Of a stretch of 64,000 nucleotides of DNA, positions 52,801-64,000 are shown one piece after another. Source of the stretch: Xiphydria camelus. Lineage: Eukaryota; Arthropoda; Insecta; Hymenoptera; Xiphydriidae. Positions within the stretch are counted from its first letter, which is position 1, and every line of letters begins with the position of its first letter. Location: positions 9,596,822-9,660,821 of the forward strand of contig OY783193.1 of assembly GCA_963678675.1 (NCBI GenBank), read 5' to 3'. The translations under genes and the position numbers were made by a program. The notes beneath the pieces were generated by a model. That model was not told where the DNA came from, ran no database searches, and saw only the letters and a program-made list of their open reading frames with translations.

Positions 52801-55800
52801 TAAAAAAATACATCGGATAGGGTGGTCGAGATTCCAATTCCGAAGATTTTCATTTTTCGAAAAAATTGACAATTTCTGTAAGGTCGGGACCTTACAGAAA
52901 ATGCGATTTTTCGCAAAAATCGAAATCTCTGGAATCGAATTCTCGACCATCCTATCTTATGTATTTTTTCGCGCTGATTACGAAAATGATAGATTTATTG
53001 AGGAAATCTCAACGGAACACCGAGATATCGATGATTTCTTGCGAAAAAAAAAATTTGTTTATACACAAAATCAGCGTTATTTCATATTTCCTTTGAGATT
53101 TCGACCAAATAACCGTGCTTTTCGGAATCAGCGTAAAAAAATACATCGGATAGGGTGGTCGAGATTCCAATTCCGAAGATTTTCATTTTTCGAAAAAATT
53201 GACAATTTCTGTAAGGTCGGGACCTTACAGAAAATGCGATTTTTCGCAAAAATCGAAATCTCTGGAATCGAATTCTCGACCATCCTATCTTATGTATTTT
53301 TTCGCGCTGATTACGAAAATGATAGATTTATTGAGGAAATCTCAACGGAACACCGAGATATCGATGATTTCTTGCGGAAAAAAAAATTTGTTTATACACA
53401 AAATCAGCGTTATTTCATATTTCCTTTGAGATTTCGACCAAATAACCGTGCTTTTCGGAATCTGCGTAAAAAAATACATCGGATAGGGTGGTCGAGATTC
53501 CAATTCCGAAGATTTTCATTTTTCGAAAAAATTGACAATTTCTGTAAGGTCGGGACCTTACAGAAAATGCGATTTTTCGCAAAAATCGAAATCTCTGGAA
53601 TCGAATTCTCGACCATCCTATCTTATGTATTTTTTCGCGCTGATTACGAAAATGATAGATTTATTGAAGAAATCTCAACGGAACACCGAGATATCGATGA
53701 TTTCTTGCGGAAAAAAAAATTTGTTTATACACAAAATCAGCGTTATTTCATATTTCCTTTGAGATTTCGACCAAATAACCGTGCTTTTCGGAATCAGCGT
53801 AAAAAAATACATCGGATAGGGTGGTCGAGATTCCAATTCCGAAGATTTTCATTTTTCGAAAAAATTGACAATTTCTGTAAGGTCGGGACCTTACAGAAAA
53901 TGCGATTTTTCGCAAAAATCGAAATCTCTGGAATCGAATTCTCGACCATCCTATCTTATGTATTTTTTCGCGCTGATTACGAAAATGATAGATTTATTGA
54001 GGAAATCTCAACGGAACACCGAGATATCGATGATTTCTTGCGAAAAAAAAAATTTGTTTATACACAAAATCAGCGTTATTTCATATTTCCTTTGAGATTT
54101 CGACCAAATAACCGTGCTTTTCGGAATCAGCGTAAAAAAATACATCGGATAGGGTGGTCGAGATTCCAATTCCGAAGATTTTCATTTTTCGAAAAAATTG
54201 ACAATTTCTGTAAGGTCGGGACCTTACAGAAAATGCGATTTTTCGCAAAAATCGAAATCTCTGGAATCGAATTCTCGACCATCCTATCTTATGTATTTTT
54301 TCGCGCTGATTACGAAAATGATAGATTTATTGAGGAAATCTCAACGGAACACCGAGATACCGATGATTTCTTGCGAAAAAAAAAATTTGTTTATACACAA
54401 AATCAGCGTTATTTCATATTTCCTTTGAGATTTCGACCAAATAACCGTGCTTTTCGGAATCAGCGTAAAAAAATACATCGGATAGGGTGGTCGAGATTCC
54501 AATTCCGAAGATTTTCATTTTTCGAAAAAATTGACAATTTCTGTAAGGTCGGGACCTTACAGAAAATGCGATTTTTCGCAAAAATCGAAATCTCTGGAAT
54601 CGAATTCTCGACCATCCTATCTTATGTATTTTTTCGCGCTGATTACGAAAATGATAGATTTATTGAGGAAATCTCAACGGAACACCGAGATATCGATGAT
54701 TTCTTGCGGAAAAAAAAATTTGTTTATACACAAAATCAGCGTTATTTCATATTTCCTTTGAGATTTCGACCAAATAACCGTGCTTTTCGGAATCTGCGTA
54801 AAAAAATACATCGGATAGGGTGGTCGAGATTCCAATTCCGAAGATTTTCATTTTTCGAAAAAATTGACAATTTCTGTAAGGTCGGGACCTTACAGAAAAT
54901 GCGATTTTTCGCAAAAATCGAAATCTCTGGAATCGAATTCTCGACCATCCTATCTTATGTATTTTTTCGCGCTGATTACGAAAATGATAGATTTATTGAA
55001 GAAATCTCAACGGAACACCGAGATATCGATGATTTCTTGCGGAAAAAAAAATTTGTCTATACACAAAATCAGCGTTATTTCATATTTCCTTTGAGATTTC
55101 GACCAAATAACCGTGCTTTTCGGAATCAGCGTAAAAAAATACATCGGATAGGGTGGTCGAGATTCCAATTCCGAAGATTTTCATTTTTCGAAAAAATTGA
55201 CAATTTCTGTAAGGTCGGGACCTTACAGAAAATGCGATTTTTCGCAAAAATCGAAATCTCTGGAATCGAATTCTCGACCATCCTATCTTATGTATTTTTT
55301 CGCGCTGATTACGAAAATGATAGATTTATTGAGGAAATCTCAACGGAACACCGAGATATCGATGATTTCTTGCGAAAAAAAAAATTTGTTTATACACAAA
55401 ATCAGCGTTATTTCATATTTCCTTTGAGATTTCGACCAAATAACCGTGCTTTTCGGAATCAGCGTAAAAAAATACATCGGATAGGGTGGTCGAGATTCCA
55501 ATTCCGAAGATTTTCATTTTTCGAAAAAATTGACAATTTCTGTAAGGTCGGGACCTTACAGAAAATGCGATTTTTCGCAAAAATCGAAATCTCTGGAATC
55601 GAATTCTCGACCATCCTATCTTATGTATTTTTTCGCGCTGATTACGAAAATGATAGATTTATTGAGGAAATCTCAACGGAACACCGAGATATCGATGATT
55701 TCTTGCGGAAAAAAAAATTTGTTTATACACAAAATCAGCGTTATTTCATATTTCCTTTGAGATTTCGACCAAATAACCGTGCTTTTCGGAATCTGCGTAA

Positions 55801-58800
55801 AAAAATACATCGGATAGGGTTTTCGAGATTCCAATTCCGAAGATTTTCATTTTTCGAAAAAATTGACAATTTCTGTAAGGTCGGGACCTTACAGAAAATG
55901 CGATTTTTCGCAAAAATCGAAATCTCTGGAATCGAATTCTCGACCATCCTATCTTATGTATTTTTTCGCGCTGATTACGAAAATGATAGATTTATTGAGG
56001 AAATCTCAACGGAACACCGAGATATCGATGATTTCTTGCGGAAAAAAAAATTTGTTTATACACAAAATCAGCGTTATTTCATATTTCCTTTGAGATTTCG
56101 ACCAAATAACCGTGCTTTTCGGAATCAGCGTAAAAAAATACATCGGATAGGGTGGTCGAGATTCCAATTCCGAAGATTTTCATTTTTCGAAAAAATTGAC
56201 AATTTCTGTAAGGTCGGGACCTTACAGAAAATGCGATTTTTCGCAAAAATCGAAATCTCTGGAATCGAATTCTCGACCATCCTATCTTATGTATTTTTTC
56301 GCGCTGATTACGAAAATGATAGATTTATTGAGGAAATCTCAACGGAACACCGAGATATCGATGATTTCTTGCGAAAAAAAAAATTTGTTTATACACAAAA
56401 TCAGCGTTATTTCATATTTCCTTTGAGATTTCGACCAAATAACCGTGCTTTTCGGAATCAGCGTAAAAAAATACATCGGATAGGGTGGTCGAGATTCCAA
56501 TTCCGAAGATTTTCATTTTTCTAAAAATTGACAATTTCTGTAAGGTCGGGACCTTACAGAAAATGCGATTTTTCGCAAAAATCGAAATCTCTGGAATCGA
56601 ATTCTCGACCGTCCTATCTTATGTATTTTTTCGCGCTGATTACGAAAATGATAGATTTATTGAGGAAATCTCAACGGAACACCGAGATATCGATGATTTC
56701 TTGCGGAAAAAAAAATTTGTTTATACACAAAATCAGCGTTATTTCATATTTCCTTTGAGATTTCGACCAAATAACCGTGCTTTTCGGAATCAGCGTAAAA
56801 AAATACATCGGATAGGGTGGTCGAGATTCCAATTCCGAAGATTTTCATTTTTCGAAAAAATTGACAATTTCTGTAAGGTCGGGACCTTACAGAAAATGCG
56901 ATTTTTCGCAAAAATCGAAATCTCTGGAATCGAATTCTCGACCATCCTATCTTATGTATTTTTTCGCGCTGATTACGAAAATGATAGATTTATTGAGGAA
57001 ATCTCAACGGAACACCGAGATATCGATGATTTCTTGCGGAAAAAAAAATTTGTTTATACACAAAATCAGCGTTATTTCATATTTCCTTTGAGATTTCGAC
57101 CAAATAACCGTGCTTTTCGGAATCAGCGTAAAAAAATACATCGGATAGGGTGGTCGAGATTCCAATTCCGAAGATTTTCATTTTTCGAAAAAATTGACAA
57201 TTTCTGTAAGGTCGGGACCTTACAGAAAATGCGATTTTTCGCAAAAATCGAAATCTCTGGAATCGAATTCTCGACCATCCTATCTTATGTATTTTTTCGC
57301 GCTGATTACGAAAATGATAGATTTATTGAAGAAATCTCAACGGAACACCGAGATATCGATGATTTCTTGCGGAAAAAAAAATTTGTTTATACACAAAATC
57401 AGCGTTATTTCATATTTCCTTTGAGATTTCGACCAAATAACCGTGCTTTTCGGAATCAGCGTAAAAAAATACATCGGATAGGGTGGTCGAGATTCCAATT
57501 CCGAAGATTTTCATTTTTCGAAAAAATTGACAATTTCTGTAAGGTCGGGACCTTACAGAAAATGCGATTTTTCGCAAAAATCGAAATCTCTGGAATCGAA
57601 TTCTCGACCATCCTATCTTATGTATTTTTTCGCGCTGATTACGAAAATGATAGATTTATTGAGGAAATCTCAACGGAACACCGAGATATCGATGATTTCT
57701 TGCGGAAAAAAAAATTTTTTTATACACAAAATCAGCGTTATTTCATATTTCCTTTGAGATTTCGACCAAATAACCGTGCTTTTCGGAATCAGCGTAAAAA
57801 AATACATCGGATAGGGTGGTCGAGATTCCAATTCCGAAGATTTTCATTTTTCGAAAAAATTGACAATTTCTGTAAGGTCGGGACCTTACAGAAAATGCGA
57901 TTTTTCGCAAAAATCGAAATCTCTGGAATCGAATTCTCGACCATCCTATCTTATGTATTTTTTCGCGCTGATTACGAAAATGATAGATTTATTGAGGAAA
58001 TCTCAACGGAACACCGAGATATCGATGATTTCTTGCGAAAAAAAAAATTTGTTTATACACAAAATCAGCGTTATTTCATATTTCCTTTGAGATTTCGACC
58101 AAATAACCGTGCTTTTCGGAATCAGCGTAAAAAAATACATCGGATAGGGTGGTCGAGATTCCAATTCCGAAGATTTTCATTTTTCGAAAAAATTGACAAT
58201 TTCTGTAAGGTCGGGACCTTACAGAAAATGCGATTTTTCGCAAAAATCGAAATCTCTGGAATCGAATTCTCGACCATCCTATCTTATGTATTTTTTCGTG
58301 CTGATTACGAAAATGATAGATTTATTGAGGAAATCTCAACGGAACACCGAGATATCGATGATTTCTTGCGGAAAAAAAAATTTGTTTATACACAAAATCA
58401 GCGTTATTTCATATTTCCTTTGAGATTTCGACCAAATAACCGTGCTTTTCGGAATCTGCGTAAAAAAATACATCGGATAGGGTGGTCGAGATTCCAATTC
58501 CGAAGATTTTCATTTTTCGAAAAAATTGACAATTTCTGTAAGGTCGGGACCTTACAGAAAATGCGATTTTTCGCAAAAATCGAAATCTCTGGAATCGAAT
58601 TCTCGACCATCCTATCTTATGTATTTTTTCGCGCTGATTACGAAAATGATAGATTTATTGAAGAAATCTCAACGGAACACCGAGATATCGATGATTTCTT
58701 GCGGAAAAAAAAATTTGTTTATACACAAAATCAGCGTTATTTCATATTTCCTTTGAGATTTCGACCAAATAACCGTGCTTTTCGGAATCAGCGTAAAAAA

Positions 58801-61800
58801 ATACATCGGATAGGGTGGTCGAGATTCCAATTCCGAAGATTTTCATTTTTCGAAAAAATTGACAATTTCTGTAAGGTCGGGACCTTACAGAAAATGCGAT
58901 TTTTCGCAAAAATCGAAATCTCTGGAATCGAATTCTCGACCATCCTATCTTATGTATTTTTTCGCGCTGATTACGAAAATGATAGATTTATTGAGGAAAT
59001 CTCAACGGAACACCGAGATATCGATGATTTCTTGCGAAAAAAAAAATTTGTTTATACACAAAATCAGCGTTATTTCATATTTCCTTTGAGATTTCGACCA
59101 AATAACCGTGCTTTTCGGAATCTGCGTAAAAAAATACATCGGATAGGGTGGTCGAGATTCCAATTCCGAAGATTTTCATTTTTCGAAAAAATTGACAATT
59201 TCTGTAAGGTCGGGACCTTACAGAAAATGCGATTTTTCGCAAAAATCGAAATCTCTGGAATCGAATTCTCGACCATCCTATCTTATGTATTTTTTCGCGC
59301 TGATTACGAAAATGATAGATTTATTGAGGAAATCTCAACGGAACACCGAGATATCGATGATTTCTTGCGAAAAAAAAAATTTGTTTATACACAAAATCAG
59401 CGTTATTTCATATTTCCTTTGAGATTTCGACCAAATAACCGTGCTTTTCGGAATCAGCGTAAAAAAATACATCGGATAGGGTGGTCGAGATTCCAATTCC
59501 GAAGATTTTCATTTTTCGAAAAAATTGACAATTTCTGTAAGGTCGGGACCTTACAGAAAATGCGATTTTTCGCAAAAATCGAAATCTCTGGAATCGAATT
59601 CTCGACCATCCTATCTTATGTATTTTTTCGCGCTGATTACGAAAATGATAGATTTATTGAGGAAATCTCAACGGAACACCGAGATATCGATGATTTCTTG
59701 CGGAAAAAAAAATTTGTTTATACACAAAATCAGCGTTATTTCATATTTCCTTTGAGATTTCGACCAAATAACCGTGCTTTTCGGAATCTGCGTAAAAAAA
59801 TACATCGGATAGGGTGGTCGAGATTCCAATTCCGAAGATTTTCATTTTTCGAAAAAATTGACAATTTCTGTAAGGTCGGGACCTTACAGAAAATGCGATT
59901 TTTCGCAAAAATCGAAATCTCTGGAATCGAATTCTCGACCATCCTATCTTATGTATTTTTTCGCGCTGATTACGAAAATGATAGATTTATTGAGGAAATC
60001 TCAACGGAACACCGAGATATCGATGATTTCTTGCGGAAAAAAAATTTGTTTATACACAAAATCAGCGTTATTTCATATTTCCTTTGAGATTTCGACCAAA
60101 TAACCGTGCTTTTCGGAATCAGCGTAAAAAAATACATCGGATAGGGTGGTCGAGATTCCAATTCCGAAGATTTTCATTTTTCGAAAAAATTGACAATTTC
60201 TGTAAGGTCGGGACCTTACAGAAAATGCGATTTTTCGCAAAAATCGAAATCTCTGGAATCGAATTCTCGACCATCCTATCTTATGTATTTTTTCGCGCTG
60301 ATTACGAAAATGATAGATTTATTGAAGAAATCTCAACGGAACACCGAGATATCGATGATTTCTTGCGGAAAAAAAAATTTTTTTATACACAAAATCAGCG
60401 TTATTTCATATTTCCTTTGAGATTTCGACCAAATAACCGTGCTTTTCGGAATCAGCGTAAAAAAATACATCGGATAGGGTGGTCGAGATTCCAATTCCGA
60501 AGATTTTCATTTTTCGAAAAAATTGACAATTTCTGTAAGGTCGGGACCTTACAGAAAATGCGATTTTTCGCAAAAATCGAAATCTCTGGAATCGAATTCT
60601 CGACCATCCTATCTTATGTATTTTTTCGCGCTGATTACGAAAATGATAGATTTATTGAGGAAATCTCAACGGAACACCGAGATATCGATGATTTCTTGCG
60701 GAAAAAAAAATTTGTTTATACACAAAATCAGCGTTATTTCATATTTCCTTTGAGATTTCGACCAAATAACCGTGCTTTTCGGAATCAGCGTAAAAAAATA
60801 CATCGGATAGGGTGGTCGAGATTCCAATTCCGAAGATTTTCATTTTTCGAAAAAAATGACAATTTCTGTAAGGTCGGGACCTTACAGAAAATGCGATTTT
60901 TCGCAAAAATCGAAATCTCTGGAATCGAATTCTCGACCATCCTATCTTATGTATTTTTTCGCGCTGATTACGAAAATGATAGATTTATTGAGGAAATCTC
61001 AACGGAACACCGAGATATCGATGATTTCTTGCGAAAAAAAAATTTGTTTATACACAAAATCAGCGTTATTTCATATTTCCTTTGAGATTTCGACCAAATA
61101 ACCGTGCTTTTCGGAATCAGCGTAAAAAAATACATCGGATAGGGTGGTCGAGATTCCAATTCCGAAGATTTTCATTTTTCGAAAAAATTGACAATTTCTG
61201 TAAGGTCGGGACCTTACAGAAAATGCGATTTTTCGCAAAAATCGAAATCTCTGGAATCGAATTCTCGACCATCCTATCTTATGTATTTTTTCGCGCTGAT
61301 TACGAAAATGATAGATTTATTGAGGAAATCTCAACGGAACACCGAGATATCGATGATTTCTTGCGGAAAAAAAAAATTTGTTTATACACAAAATCAGCGT
61401 TATTTCATATTTCCTTTGAGATTTCGACCAAATAACCGTGCTTTTCGGAATCAGCGTAAAAAAATACATCGGATAGGGTGGTCGAGATTCCAATTCCGAA
61501 GATTTTCATTTTTCGAAAAAATTGACAATTTCTGTAAGGTCGGGACCTTACAGAAAATGCGATTTTTCGCAAAAATCGAAATCTCTGGAATCGAATTCTC
61601 GACCATCCTATCTTATGTATTTTTTCGCGCTGATTACGAAAATGATAGATTTATTGAGGAAATCTCAACGGAACACCGAGATATCGATGCTTTCTTGCGA
61701 AAAAAAAATTTGTTTATACACAAAATCAGCGTTATTTCATATTTCCTTTGAGATTTCGACCAAATAACCGTGCTTTTCGGAATCAGCGTAAAAAAATACA

Positions 61801-64000
61801 TCGGATAGGGTGGTCGAGATTCCAATTCCGAAGATTTTCATTTTTCGAAAAAATTGACAATTTCTGTAAGGTCGGGACCTTACAGAAAATGCGATTTTTC
61901 GCAAAAATCGAAATCTCTGGAATCGAATTCTCGACCATCCTATCTTATGTATTTTTTCGCGCTGATTACGAAAATGATAGATTTATTGAGGAAATCTCAA
62001 CGGAACACCGAGATATCGATGATTTCTTGCGGAAAAAAAAATTTGTTTATACACAAAATCAGCGTTATTTCATATTTCCTTTGAGATTTCGACCAAATAA
62101 CCGTGCTTTTCGGAATCAGCGTAAAAAAATACATCGGATAGGGTGGTCGAGATTCCAATTCCGAAGATTTTCATTTTTCGAAAAAATTGACAATTTCTGT
62201 AAGGTCGGGACCTTACAGAAAATGCGATTTTTCGCAAAAATCGAAATCTCTGGAATCGAATTCTCGACCATCCTATCTTATGTATTTTTTCGCGCTGATT
62301 ACGAAAATGATAGATTTATTGAGGAAATCTCAACGGAACACCGAGATATCGATGATTTCTTGCGGAAAAAAAAAATTTGTTTATACACAAAATCAGCGTT
62401 ATTTCATATTTCCTTTGAGATTTCGACCAAATAACCGTGCTTTTCGGAATCAGCGTAAAAAAATACATCGGATAGGGTGGTCGAGATTCCAATTCCGAAG
62501 ATTTTCATTTTTCGAAAAAATTGACAATTTCTGTAAGGTCGGGACCTTACAGAAAATGCGATTTTTCGCAAAAATCGAAATCTCTGGAATCGAATTCTCG
62601 ACCATCCTATCTTATGTATTTTTTCGCGCTGATTACGAAAATGATAGATTTATTGAGGAAATCTCAACGGAACACCGAGATATCGATGATTTCTTGCGAA
62701 AAAAAAAATTTGTTTATACACAAAATCAGCGTTATTTCATATTTCCTTTGAGATTTCGACCAAATAACCGTGCTTTTCGGAATCAGCGTAAAAAAATACA
62801 TCGGATAGGGTGGTCGAGATTCCAATTCCGAAGATTTTCATTTTTCGAAAAAATTGACAATTTCTGTAAGGTCGGGACCTTACAGAAAATGCGATTTTTC
62901 GCAAAAATCGAAATCTCTGGAATCGAATTCTCGACCATCCTATCTTATGTATTTTTTCGCGCTGATTACGAAAATGATAGATTTATTGAGGAAATCTCAA
63001 CGGAACACCGAGATATCGATGCTTTCTTGCGAAAAAAAAATTTGTTTATACACAAAATCAGCGTTATTTCATATTTCCTTTGAGATTTCGACCAAATAAC
63101 CGTGCTTTTCGGAATCAGCGTAAAAAAATACATCGGATAGGGTGGTCGAGATTCCAATTCCGAAGATTTTCATTTTTCGAAAAAATTGACAATTTCTGTA
63201 AGGTCGGGACCTTACAGAAAATGCGATTTTTCGCAAAAATCGAAATCTCTGGAATCGAATTCTCGACCATCCTATCTTATGTATTTTTTCGCGCTGATTA
63301 CGAAAATGATAGATTTATTGAGGAAATCTCAACGGAACACCGAGATATCGATGATTTCTTGCGATAAAAAAAAATTTGTTTATACACAAAATCAGCGTTA
63401 TTTCATATTTCCTTTGAGATTTCGACCAAATAACCGTGCTTTTCGGAATCAGCGTAAAAAAATACATCGGATAGGGTGGTCGAGATTCCAATTCCGAAGA
63501 TTTTCATTTTTCGAAAAAATTGACAATTTCTGTAAGGTCGGGACCTTACAGAAAATGCGATTTTTCGCAAAAATCGAAATCTCTGGAATCGAATTCTCGA
63601 CCATCCTATCTTATGTATTTTTTCGCGCTGATTACGAAAATGATAGATTTATTGAGGAAATCTCAACGGAACACCGAGATATCGATGATTTCTTGCGAAA
63701 AAAAAAATTTGTTTATACACAAAATCAGCGTTATTTCATATTTCCTTTGAGATTTCGACCAAATAACCGTGCTTTTCGGAATCAGCGTAAAAAAATACAT
63801 CGGATAGGGTGGTCGAGATTCCAATTCCGAAGATTTTCATTTTTCGAAAAAATTGACAATTTCTGTAAGGTCGGGACCTTACAGAAAATGCGATTTTTCG
63901 CAAAAATCGAAATCTCTGGAATCGAATTCTCGACCATCCTATCTTATGTATTTTTTCGCTCTGATTACGAAAATGATAGATTTATTGAGGAAATCTCAAC
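43847..64000 (-). repeat. Satellite array, right arm, about 60 inverted units
   Basis: The same 333-bp family as the left arm, read on the minus strand, runs to the window end. It shares classes E, G, K and V, and the 52 T>A marker. The linked order K then 52 T>A then G appears six times when read in reference orientation (for example units near 44875/44542, 48871/48538 and 50202/49869). Classes D and T, and the 259 change of class F, were not seen here. Instead there are private changes such as C>T in the cgcgctg motif at about 52639 and 58299. About ten one-base length changes occur in 60 units, against two in 131 on the left, so this arm is more variable. It ends mid-unit at the window edge and so continues beyond it. 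Confidence 0.97.
59858..63520 (-). repeat. Distal right-arm segment rich in one-base indels
   Basis: Of eleven consecutive units, seven have a changed length: -1 in those starting near 59858, 60856, 61522 and 62854, and +1 in those near 61188, 62187 and 63186. All changes are in the A tract (the reference T tract), except that the unit near 63186 has an added t giving gcgataaa. Two units four apart share an A>C change (near 61690 and 63022). This density is far above the rest of the window and suggests either an array edge escaping homogenisation or local homopolymer errors. Confidence 0.8.

Noticed and set aside
1..64000. Transposable element, telomere repeat, rRNA or tRNA gene
   Set aside because: Nothing other than the 333-bp unit is present; no terminal repeats, target duplications, telomere-type hexamers or RNA gene motifs were seen.

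Overview
The whole window is one satellite DNA. A 333-bp unit is repeated head to tail about 191 times, and the only interruption is a run of exactly 200 N (43647-43846). I see no credible protein gene, RNA gene, transposable element, CRISPR array or unique sequence. The homogeneity, array size, unit length, nested higher-order repeats and scaffold-style gap point to a eukaryotic nuclear genome, most likely pericentromeric or other heterochromatin. The unit is 34.8% G+C (58 G, 58 C), with 22 CpG where about 10 are expected. That argues against long-term germline CpG methylation of this DNA and would fit many arthropods, but the species cannot be named from the sequence.

Layout. 1-43646: 131 complete units plus 21 bases in one orientation (here called plus). 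43647-43846: gap. 43847-64000: about 60.5 units of the same family in the opposite orientation. Unit positions below use 1-333 of the window as the reference unit (unit position = window position in the first copy).

The unit is itself an inverted dimer. About 166 bases on each side of a perfect palindrome (282-309) align with each other in opposite orientation at roughly 70% identity over the outer 113 bases, by hand. The second symmetry axis lies in the T tract at about 129. The basic element is therefore a ~166-bp half-unit, alternately plus and minus.

A few diagnostic substitutions define monomer classes: E (T10 tract, 138 T), G (138 C), K (138 C with 180 C>T), F (138 C, 125 C>A, 259 T>C), T (138 C with 132 T>G), V (138 A), D (E with 152 C>G). 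'+' marks a 52 T>A at the start of the following unit, G* marks 299 C>T with 317 T>C, and Gi marks a one-base T-tract insertion. The left array reads: 3E, K+, G, 7E, K+, G, 2E, K, 2G, F, K, T, K+, G, V, G, E, K+, G, E, K+, G, 5E, K+, G*, D+, K, E+, G, Gi+, G, D+, G, V, 2G, F, G, F, K, T, K+, G, V, 2G, F, K, 6E, K+, G, D+, 2G, F, G, F, K, T, K+, G, V, 2G, F, K, 6E, D+, K, F, D+, K, F, K, 6E, K+, G*, D+, K, E+, G, Gi+, 2E, K+, G, 13E, K+, G*, D. This order exposes multi-kilobase duplications inside the array (offsets 7,659 bp and 22,312 bp) and a 999-bp tandem duplication. The right array has the same main classes but is less regular, with many one-base length changes in the A/T tract near its far end.

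Long open frames exist on one strand (up to about 7,500 codons). They arise because 333 is divisible by three and one frame of the unit happens to lack stops; I reject them as genes.
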